From: Chitinophaga sp. YR627
GTDB taxonomy: Bacteria; Bacteroidota; Bacteroidia; Chitinophagales; Chitinophagaceae
Direction of reading: 5' to 3'
Length of the DNA stretch: 64,000 nt
NCBI RefSeq assembly: GCF_900114995.1
Contig: NZ_FOUX01000003.1
Coordinates: 992,001-1,056,000, forward strand
A program made the position numbers and the translations under genes. This document shows, piece by piece, positions 53,450 through 60,787 of this stretch. Within the stretch, counting starts at the first letter, position 1. Each line of letters starts with the position of its first letter. The notes beneath the pieces are model-generated. The model ran no database searches. It had not been told where the DNA came from and saw only the letters and a list, made by a program, of their open reading frames with translations.

Positions 53450-55870
53450 ATGATGAGCGCTTGTAAAAAGACAGCGTCACTGTTAGTATTGTCTGTACTC
53501 ATTCACCTGCAGGTGTTAGCCCAGGTACAGATAAGAGGAACAGTGAAGGAGGATAGTACGCAGTTACCTATCGCATATGCAAAAATTACTGTGTTGAATC
53601 TACCCGATTCGGCAATAGTTGCCAGTGCCGAAAGTGATGCTGCAGGTGGCTATGAAATCAGACACCTGAAGAAGGGAATCTATGTGCTGAAAGCAGTATT
53701 GATCGGTTACAGGGAAGCGGCGACGCCATTGAATCTCACAGGTGCTGACAACAGTGCCATAGAACAGTCACTGGTGTTGAAAAGAGATCCCCGCCTGTTA
53801 AAGGAAGTGACCGTCGTATCGCGGAAGCCACTGATAGAATATAAGATAGATAAGATCGTACTGAATGTAGAGAAGAGTATCCTGACAAACGGAAACTCGG
53901 TGTGGGACCTGCTGGGAAAATCACCCGGTGTTGAAACCAGTGGAAGTGCAGTATCTATCCTGGGTACTACAGGCGCTGTAGTACTGATAAATGGTAAGTC
54001 AACTTATCTGCGCGGAGAACAGTTGAGCAACATGCTGAGAGGTATGGCCGCTGATCAGGTAAGCCAGATAGAGATCATCAAACATCCTTCTGCCCGCTAT
54101 GAAGCCGGACAGGGCGTTGGTGTGGTCAATATCAGAACAGTCAGGAACCAGGCGGAGGGCATGAATGGAACAGCGTCTTTCACGTATGGACAGGGAAAGT
54201 ATGATAAGTATAGTCCCGCGTTGAACCTGAACTATAAAGTAGGAAAGCTGAATGCTTATGTGAATTATTCCTTCATGAGCATCAAAGATTATCAGCGGCA
54301 GCCATCTTATGTTGATTACGCAGATCAGGCCGTACCGGTTTACTTCGATCAGCAGCAATACGCACGTACAACAAACAGATCGCATACCCTGATAGGTGGG
54401 CTGGATTATACCATCAATGCGAAACATACGATAGGTTTTCAGGTCAATGCCCAGCGGGTGCGCAGGAAGAGCGGGTACGACAATGATACCTATATCTGGA
54501 GTAAAGGCAATATAGATTCTATTGTACATACCAATAGCGCCATCAGATATCCTTCAGGTGTGCAGTTGTATAACTTGTACTATAATCTGACAATGGGTAC
54601 GAAAGGCTCCCTGAGTGTAAATGCAGACTATGCACGCTACAATGCCGAAAACGGACAGGATTATTTCTTTTCCTATTTCAATCCGAATATGGAGGAACGC
54701 AAGCCTTCTGCTTACTTCAGGAATGATGCTCCTGTAAAGCTGAATGTAAAGGGACTTACCGTAGACTTTACAAGAAAGCTGAAGAACGATTATACCCTTG
54801 AACTGGGTGCCAAGAGCACCTGGATGGAGAATAACAGTGATCTCGTTTACGCAGAGTTGCAAGGTGATAAATACCGGGTGGATACTTCGCAGTTGAATAA
54901 GTTTGACTATACAGAAAATGTCAATGCCGCCTATTTTAACCTGGAAAAAGCTTTTATGAAATGGACGGTAAAGGCTGGTACGCGTGTGGAACAGACCATT
55001 GCAAAAGGCAGTGTGCTAAGACAAAGCGACATCGTAGACAGAAATTACTTCAGGGTATTCCCTTCTGTGTTCGCACAGTATGTGGTCAATAAAAGCCATG
55101 AGTTTAATTTTTCCTACACGACGAGCTTTGAGCGGCCGAACTATAGCTATCTGAGTCCGCTGGCCATAAGGAGAGATCCAAATGCCTATTCAACGGGTAA
55201 CCCTTTCCTGAAGCCTTCTTATACCAATACACTGGAACTGGCTTATATATTCAGAAAGAAATATCGTGTGGCGATCGAGATAGATAATATCAGAGACAGG
55301 ATTGAGCAGTCAGTACAACAGCATTATGATACGCAGTCATTGCAGAATATCATTGCAAATATTGATCACTGCTATTACTACCGTATATACTTTATTATTC
55401 CTGTCACGATCACGAAATGGTGGCAGAGTAATATCACCTGGAATAATTACCTGATACAGTATAAGACGCCTTATCTGAATGGTACTTATAACATCACCAA
55501 ACCGGTATTCTATATCAACGCTAATAATACATTCCCTATATCTAAGAGTCTGACAGCAGAGATGACAGCTTATTACAGAACGCCATCGCTGAATGGTCTG
55601 TATGAAGTAGGCACACGTTTCTTTGTGGATGCTGCTATCCGTAAAACATTCTCTGCAAAATTTGCAGCTGTATTAAGTGTAACGGATATATTCTATACCA
55701 ACAGGTGGCAGTGGGACATCAACTACCTGGACCAGCACTCCGGATATAAGACCTATACCGACTCAAGGGTTGTTAAACTGAACCTCAGTTATAAGTTTGG
55801 CAACAGTAAACTGAGAACTGCCAAAAGACATACCATCGGTATTGGCAGTGAAAGGGACAGAATGAGATAA
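53450..55870 (+). CDS. TonB-dependent-receptor-like outer-membrane protein (OMP_b-brl_3 type)
   Basis: 806 residues; signal peptide ending near QVLAQ. Residues about 26-110 form a carboxypeptidase-regulatory-like sandwich (IRGTVKEDSTQLPIAYAKI), then a plug (WDLLGKSPGVET, VLINGKSTYLRG, IEIIKHPSARYEAGQGVGVV) and a long barrel. The sequence type is the outer-membrane beta-barrel family rather than SusC. It lies 40 bases after the HQxxH gene and 84 bases before the precursor, so it is probably part of the peptide locus. It could export or import the peptide, or a metal bound by it. Confidence 0.85.
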   Translation: MMSACKKTASLLVLSVLIHLQVLAQVQIRGTVKEDSTQLPIAYAKITVLNLPDSAIVASAESDAAGGYEIRHLKKGIYVLKAVLIGYREAATPLNLTGADNSAIEQSLVLKRDPRLLKEVTVVSRKPLIEYKIDKIVLNVEKSILTNGNSVWDLLGKSPGVETSGSAVSILGTTGAVVLINGKSTYLRGEQLSNMLRGMAADQVSQIEIIKHPSARYEAGQGVGVVNIRTVRNQAEGMNGTASFTYGQGKYDKYSPALNLNYKVGKLNAYVNYSFMSIKDYQRQPSYVDYADQAVPVYFDQQQYARTTNRSHTLIGGLDYTINAKHTIGFQVNAQRVRRKSGYDNDTYIWSKGNIDSIVHTNSAIRYPSGVQLYNLYYNLTMGTKGSLSVNADYARYNAENGQDYFFSYFNPNMEERKPSAYFRNDAPVKLNVKGLTVDFTRKLKNDYTLELGAKSTWMENNSDLVYAELQGDKYRVDTSQLNKFDYTENVNAAYFNLEKAFMKWTVKAGTRVEQTIAKGSVLRQSDIVDRNYFRVFPSVFAQYVVNKSHEFNFSYTTSFERPNYSYLSPLAIRRDPNAYSTGNPFLKPSYTNTLELAYIFRKKYRVAIEIDNIRDRIEQSVQQHYDTQSLQNIIANIDHCYYYRIYFIIPVTITKWWQSNITWNNYLIQYKTPYLNGTYNITKPVFYINANNTFPISKSLTAEMTAYYRTPSLNGLYEVGTRFFVDAAIRKTFSAKFAAVLSVTDIFYTNRWQWDINYLDQHSGYKTYTDSRVVKLNLSYKFGNSKLRTAKRHTIGIGSERDRMR

Positions 55871-55953
55871 TTGTTATTTACAATACAAGGGTTTTACAGA
55901 GGAAGCCGAAAATCTGAAACAGAGTAGGCGTTAACCAAATAAACGTTCATTGT

Positions 55954-56124
55954 ATGAAAATGGGTAAAAACAGCTCCAAAGCTAACGAAACAAAGAAAAA
56001 ACTGACCATCGAAGAGCTGAAAGCAGCTGCACAGTCAGTGAAAGCAGAAGATGCACTGGCAAAAATCGTAGGTGGTACACTCGCATCCTGCCACACTACG
56101 CTGGAAACAGCATCTGCGCTGTAA
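55954..56124 (+). CDS. Candidate RiPP precursor peptide with GG leader
   Basis: 56 residues. The leader has a charged start (MKMGKNSSKANETKKK) and a helix LTIEELKAAAQSVKAEDALA ending KIVGG (G40-G41), the double-Gly cut site of C39 exporters. The 15-residue core is TLASCHTTLETASAL, with one Cys (C46), one His (H47) and many Thr/Ser. Support: a C39 ABC exporter, a methyltransferase carrying a PqqD-like domain and a HExxH-like protein are encoded around it; a terminator/attenuator follows the stop. Too short for standard gene finding. An ATG two codons later is an alternative start. Confidence 0.85.
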   Translation: MKMGKNSSKANETKKKLTIEELKAAAQSVKAEDALAKIVGGTLASCHTTLETASAL

Positions 56125-56146
56125 TCTAAAAAACGTAAGAGTGTAA

Positions 56147-56180
56147 ACAAGGGCAGTAGCAATACTGCTCTTGTCTTTTT
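56147..56180 (+). terminator. Terminator/attenuator between precursor and modification genes
   Basis: 12-bp stem acaagggcagta / tactgctcttgt (one G-T pair), gcaa loop, then c and five T. Partial readthrough would give much precursor and little enzyme, as in many peptide operons. Confidence 0.8.
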
Positions 56181-56203
56181 CCCTTCACTATTAACCCCGC
56201 AAG

Positions 56204-56932
56204 ATGGATAACGAATTAACAACGTTCCATGCCGGTGATACGATCGTTGCCGCCAATGCAGGATGGACCTTCTCCGGTAAAACTGTGGCTGCCTTTGATA
56301 CACACGCTCCCAAGTCGATCCCACTATATCATGAAGGACATGACCTCATTGTAAAATTGTCGGATTTCTTTTTGTCGGATGATTCAGTATGTTATGAAAT
56401 AGGCTGCTCAACAGCCGAACTTACAAAACAGTTAGCCATTAACTGTAAAGACAAGGATGTTGAAATCATAGGTGTAGACAGGGAAGCTGATATGATCAGT
56501 GCTGCAAAGGAGAAGTGCAGCGCATATCCGCAGGTGTCTTTTATTCACGATGATATCCTCGATATTGACCTGAAGAAAAGCGACCTGATCATCCTGTACT
56601 ATACACTGCAATTTATAAAGCCAAAAGTGCGGCAACTGGTGGTGGACAAAATATATAATGCACTCAACTGGGGCGGCGCCCTGATCATGTTCGAAAAGGT
56701 ACGGGCGAATGATGCACGGTTCCAGGATATTGCGACCAGCCTCTATACAGAGTTTAAACTGGCACAGGGCTTTACTGCCGGAGAGATCCTGGCAAAAAGC
56801 AGAAGTCTGAAAGGCGTACTGGAACCTTTTTCTACTACAGGCAACAAGGACCTGTTAACAAGAGCCGGTTTCGTAGATATCCTGTCTGTGATGAAATATG
56901 TTTGTTTTGAGGGTTTTCTTGCTATAAAATAA
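56204..56932 (+). CDS. CmoA-like class I methyltransferase in the peptide cluster
   Basis: 242 residues. Similarity to CmoA runs the full length: WTFSGKTVAAFDTHAPKSIP, the cofactor motif VCYEIGCSTAELTKQLA (from residue 62), ILYYTLQFIKPKVRQLV, DKIYNALNWGGALIMFEKV and ending FEGFLAIK. CmoA makes carboxy-S-adenosylmethionine. By my alignment from memory, the Arg that binds the extra carboxylate in E. coli CmoA (R199) is Ser here with an Arg one place later, so ordinary methyl transfer or an altered cofactor are both possible. It starts 80 bases after the precursor stop and 5 bases before the next methyltransferase gene. Confidence 0.8.
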   Translation: MDNELTTFHAGDTIVAANAGWTFSGKTVAAFDTHAPKSIPLYHEGHDLIVKLSDFFLSDDSVCYEIGCSTAELTKQLAINCKDKDVEIIGVDREADMISAAKEKCSAYPQVSFIHDDILDIDLKKSDLIILYYTLQFIKPKVRQLVVDKIYNALNWGGALIMFEKVRANDARFQDIATSLYTEFKLAQGFTAGEILAKSRSLKGVLEPFSTTGNKDLLTRAGFVDILSVMKYVCFEGFLAIK

Positions 56933-56937
56933 TTCAG

Positions 56938-58344
56938 ATGATTACATATACTGACATTGCTGCCGATCAGATGATCTGTCTGCAATGCGGATCACCTCTT
57001 ATAAAAGAGGAAACATACAGTTGTGCCGTATGTCATAAAGACTATCAACACCTGCATGGAGTGCCATTGTTTGTGAGCAACGAAGAAGAATATATTGCCG
57101 GTATGGCAAAACAATATGCAGATTTTGCCCAGCAGAAAGAAAGAGAGCTGGGCGAACTGGAACAGGCTTTTGAAAACAGACCCTACAGACAGATCTACTG
57201 GCAGCAGTTGAGAAAAGCGCTGTCCGGTAATAATGAACTGATAGGCACACTGGTCAATATGCTGTGTGAACGGGTGAGTCCTGCTGCATTACTCAGGACG
57301 AAGTCTTCTCCGGTATCAGCGGCGGTGCTGAAAGATTTTCAATACCTGAAGCGGGACTGGTGCTGGCTGGAGGAAGGTGAACTACAGCTTTCCGAGATCC
57401 TGGGACCACTGGAAGAAGTGATCAGTGAAGCTATCAGCGACCGGGAGAACATCCTTGTAGCAGGTGCGGGAGTTGGACGTATTGCTGTAGAACTTTGCGG
57501 CTATTTTGAAAAGGTCTATGCAACAGATCTGTCCTTTTCCATGCTCTGGTTCTTTCAGCAGTTGCTGAAAGGCGCGAGTATCAATTTTCATGAAATCAAC
57601 TACACTAATATATTACAGGATACTTATGTAGCCAGGGAACTGACAGCCACTTATCATCCGCCTTTCAGCGGATATACACTGCCTGGGGTGAATGATAAGC
57701 TGTTCTGCTACATTTCAGATATCCTGCATTCTCCTCATAAAGATGGTAGTATCTCGGCTTTCTGTTCCGCCTATTTCACGGATGTACTGGCCCTGAAGTT
57801 ATTACTGCCTGAAGTGAAAAGGCTCCTGAAACCGGGAGGTGTATTTATTCATCTCGGACCGCTTGGATACGGTTTTGAAGACGTCAGCGAGAAACTGGCG
57901 GCTAATGAGATCAGGGCTGCTTTTATACGGGCCGGCTTTGAAGTGGTACGGGAAGAAGTGATCAGGTGTAATCACCTGGAATCGGAATTGTCTATGCAGA
58001 CTGTTACGCTGAAAAACTGGCTGGTGGTGTTTCGGAAGAAAGAGTATGTACAGCAGCCGATAGTGGATACGACCATATTCGGCGTTTCTGAAGGTATCAG
58101 ATATGAAGTAAGGGGCCGTCTGGAAGAAGATATTCCGATGGATCAGATCATGATCCGTAAGGCTGACGGAGAAGCGGTTATCATCGCCGAACTGGCGTTT
58201 GATATATTGCGTTTTCTGGCTACGCCACAGACATTTGAATCATTGATCTCACACCTGGATACCTGTTATGAGATCGAAGCGCCTTCCATGATAGCAGATG
58301 TATTGCTGCACCTTGAATCACTGAAAGTGATCAACAGGATCTAA
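56938..58344 (+). CDS. N2227-like (carnosine N-methyltransferase-type) enzyme with zinc ribbon and PqqD-like RRE domain
   Basis: 468 residues in three parts. (1) Residues 10-45: Trm112-like zinc ribbon with C14, C17, C29, C32. (2) About 60-370: methyltransferase with ILVAGAGVGRIAVEL, YATDLSFSMLWFFQQLL and LLKPGGVFIHLGPLGYGF, which fit the N2227 family; its characterised members methylate the His imidazole of carnosine. (3) About 385-468: IIAELAFDILRFLATPQTFESLIS, then a helix pair ending LLHLESLKVI, a PqqD-like fold that binds RiPP leaders. This fusion ties the enzyme to the precursor. Predicted target: His47 of the precursor. Starts 5 bases after the upstream gene. Confidence 0.78.
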   Translation: MITYTDIAADQMICLQCGSPLIKEETYSCAVCHKDYQHLHGVPLFVSNEEEYIAGMAKQYADFAQQKERELGELEQAFENRPYRQIYWQQLRKALSGNNELIGTLVNMLCERVSPAALLRTKSSPVSAAVLKDFQYLKRDWCWLEEGELQLSEILGPLEEVISEAISDRENILVAGAGVGRIAVELCGYFEKVYATDLSFSMLWFFQQLLKGASINFHEINYTNILQDTYVARELTATYHPPFSGYTLPGVNDKLFCYISDILHSPHKDGSISAFCSAYFTDVLALKLLLPEVKRLLKPGGVFIHLGPLGYGFEDVSEKLAANEIRAAFIRAGFEVVREEVIRCNHLESELSMQTVTLKNWLVVFRKKEYVQQPIVDTTIFGVSEGIRYEVRGRLEEDIPMDQIMIRKADGEAVIIAELAFDILRFLATPQTFESLISHLDTCYEIEAPSMIADVLLHLESLKVINRI

Positions 58345-58364
58345 TTATCTTAAACCATTATCAG

Positions 58365-60578
58365 TTGATCAGATTTTCCTCATTTCCGTTCTTCAGGCAG
58401 CTGGATCAGATGGACTGCGGAGCAGCCTGTCTGAAGATGATCTGTGCTTTTTACAAAAAGAATTATTCCATTCAGCAGCTACGTGAAATGTCAGGTATCA
58501 CCAGACAGGGCGTATCTGTGCTGGGGCTTTGTGATGCAGCAGAACAGATCGGGATGAAAACCCTGGCGCTGAATATCAGTTTTGAGTCACTGGTGAATGA
58601 TGTACCGCTGCCCTGTATCGTACACTGGCGGCAACGCCATTTTGTAGTGGTGTATAAAACGGATGATAAGCATATATGGGTGGCAGATCCTGCTTTTGGC
58701 AAGGTAAAATACACCCACGCGAAATTCCTGGAAGGCTGGTTATACAACAGGAAGATTAAGAAAGAAGAAGAGCAGGAGGGATTTGCATTGTTTTTAGAGC
58801 CTTCTGCGGAGTTTTATAATAAAGAAGGACAAGGAGCAGGGAGACCCCTTGATCTTCGATTTTTGCTGCCTTATTTACGCTCACATAAGCAGATCCTCTA
58901 TCAGGTAATGATCGGGGTGCTGATCCTTTCTTTTATACAGGTTGTTTTCCCTTTTCTGACAAAGGCATTGGTCGATAAGGGCATCAGGTTTAATAACCTC
59001 AACTTTGTATACCTGATCCTGGCCGGACAACTGATATTATTCCTGTCACAAACAGGAGCCGAGATAGTACGTCGCTGGCTGTTGCTGTACATGAGCAAGC
59101 GGGTAAATATCGCCATCGTATCAGATTTCCTGGTCAAGATGATGAAACTGCCGATCGCTTTTTTTGACTCCAAGATGATCACCGATCTTATTCAGCGTAT
59201 AGAAGATCAAAAGCAGATAGATACCTTCTTATCCAATACATCACTCAGTGTATTGTTTTCTCTGATCAACATATTGTTGTTCGGAACGGTCCTATGTGTG
59301 TTCAGTTTTCCTTTGTTCCTGACCTTTCTGGCCGGCAGTGTATTGTATTTCACCTGGATCATGCTGTTTGTAAAAAAACGGGCAGTCCTGAGTTATAAAA
59401 GAAGGGATGAGTCAGTGGAGAACAGGAGTAGTATTCTTGAGATCATGCATGGTATCCAGGAGGTGAAACTGAATAATAGTGAACGCCGCCGCAGATGGGA
59501 ATGGGAGTCGGTACAGAACAGGGTGTATAATACAGCGGTGAAGGAATTACGCCTGGAGCAATTGCAGGTGGTGGGCGGTAACTTCCTGTTGCAGCTCATG
59601 AATATCATTATCACTTTCGTGGCTGCCTGGTCAGTCATCGAAGGGAGGATCACACTGGGGGGGATGCTGGCAACGCAATACATCATCGGACAATTAGCCA
59701 CACCCCTGAATAGTTTTGTGGCATTCATCCACGGCGCGGCAGAAGCCCGTATCAGTATAGAGAGGATAGGAGAAGTCCTGAATGTGGAAGAGGAAGATAA
59801 GCAGAAAAGCATTTTCGATGTGTCTGATGAAACCGATGACCTGGTACTGGACAATGTATCCTTCCGTTATGGGAGCGCCAGTTCCCGGCTGGTACTAAAG
59901 AATATCAGTCTGACGATCCCCCGGGGAAAGGTAACGGCTATCGTAGGTACCAGTGGCAGTGGAAAGACAACCCTGATGAAATTACTGCTGAAGTTCTATG
60001 ATCCATCTTCTGGTAGTATCAATCTGGGAGACAAGTCACTGGAAGCACTGGACAGCCGTCACTGGCGTAGTAACTGTGGCGTGGTGATGCAGGACGGATT
60101 CATTTTTGCAGATACTGTTCTGCGCAATATCACAGAGTCGGATAACGATTATACCATCGACAAGGAAAGGCTGCAACAGGCGGTGCATGTAGCAAACATA
60201 GAAGATATGATCGAGCAATTGCCATCCGGTTATCATACCAACCTGAGTCATGGCGGCATTGCTTTAAGCGGTGGTGAATACCAAAGGGTATTGATCGCAC
60301 GAGCTGTCTATAAAGGTCCGGCTTTCCTGTTCTTCGACGAGGCTACCAGTTCGCTGGACGCTAATAATGAGAAGGTGATCATGGAGAATCTGCAGGAGTT
60401 CTTCAGAGGCAGGACGGTTGTGATCATTGCGCATCGTTTAAGCACCGTAAAGCATGCAGATAAGATCATTGTACTGGATAAAGGAGAGATCATAGAAGAA
60501 GGGGATCATACGGAGCTGGTCGCCCTGAAACAGCATTACTTCAAACTTGTAAAGAATCAACTGGAACTGGGAAAATGA
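58365..60578 (+). CDS. C39-peptidase-containing ABC exporter (PCAT)
   Basis: 737 residues from TTG 58365, which starts at the usual place (FPFFRQLDQMDCGAACLK). The C39 domain has C18, H92 (WRQRHFVVVY) and D108 (ADPAFG), the catalytic triad that cleaves leaders after GG. Then six membrane helices and a nucleotide-binding domain with Walker A GTSGSGKTT, signature IALSGGEYQR, Walker B FLFFDEATS and H-loop IAHRLST. It trims and exports the 15-residue core. It starts 20 bases after the methyltransferase gene and overlaps the next small gene. Confidence 0.95.
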   Translation: MIRFSSFPFFRQLDQMDCGAACLKMICAFYKKNYSIQQLREMSGITRQGVSVLGLCDAAEQIGMKTLALNISFESLVNDVPLPCIVHWRQRHFVVVYKTDDKHIWVADPAFGKVKYTHAKFLEGWLYNRKIKKEEEQEGFALFLEPSAEFYNKEGQGAGRPLDLRFLLPYLRSHKQILYQVMIGVLILSFIQVVFPFLTKALVDKGIRFNNLNFVYLILAGQLILFLSQTGAEIVRRWLLLYMSKRVNIAIVSDFLVKMMKLPIAFFDSKMITDLIQRIEDQKQIDTFLSNTSLSVLFSLINILLFGTVLCVFSFPLFLTFLAGSVLYFTWIMLFVKKRAVLSYKRRDESVENRSSILEIMHGIQEVKLNNSERRRRWEWESVQNRVYNTAVKELRLEQLQVVGGNFLLQLMNIIITFVAAWSVIEGRITLGGMLATQYIIGQLATPLNSFVAFIHGAAEARISIERIGEVLNVEEEDKQKSIFDVSDETDDLVLDNVSFRYGSASSRLVLKNISLTIPRGKVTAIVGTSGSGKTTLMKLLLKFYDPSSGSINLGDKSLEALDSRHWRSNCGVVMQDGFIFADTVLRNITESDNDYTIDKERLQQAVHVANIEDMIEQLPSGYHTNLSHGGIALSGGEYQRVLIARAVYKGPAFLFFDEATSSLDANNEKVIMENLQEFFRGRTVVIIAHRLSTVKHADKIIVLDKGEIIEEGDHTELVALKQHYFKLVKNQLELGK

Positions 60579-60742
60579 TGAAGCGGTATAAAGCAATTGA
60601 CGAGGTGCCTGAGAAAGGCGATTTTGTACTTGAAGTACAGAAGGATAAACCTCACTGGTTACTGCGTTATGGTAACCTGCTCATCCTGATATTCCTGGCA
60701 GCAGGGATATGCTTATTCATGTATTGGAAAGACCGGATATAA
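60575..60742 (+). CDS. Small single-TM protein resembling an HlyD N-terminal anchor
   Basis: 55 residues starting MMKRYKAIDEVPEKGD at an ATG that overlaps the exporter stop (ATGATG; either ATG possible). After a charged segment PHWLLRYGN comes one helix LLILIFLAAGICLFMYW and then KDRI and stop. Bacteroidota HlyD-family adaptors begin with just such a P-x-W-L-L-R-x-G-helix segment, but here the periplasmic hairpin, lipoyl and barrel domains are missing. It may be a truncated adaptor or a dedicated accessory subunit. Coding is supported by coupling to the exporter. Confidence 0.65.
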   Translation: MMKRYKAIDEVPEKGDFVLEVQKDKPHWLLRYGNLLILIFLAAGICLFMYWKDRI

Positions 60743-60764
60743 AAAAAGCCGGCACATGGCCGGC
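60741..60764 (-). terminator. Terminator of the DUF853 ATPase gene
   Basis: 6-bp GC stem gccggc / gccggc with 5-base loop; on the minus strand seven T follow. It overlaps the end of the plus-strand peptide cluster by its T-run. Confidence 0.75.
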
Positions 60765-60787
60765 ATGTCTCATTATTTTGACGCTGA

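Noticed and set aside
55871..55953. A promoter for the precursor peptide
   Set aside because: No TAnnTTTG with sensible spacing was found, so none is claimed, though one is expected.
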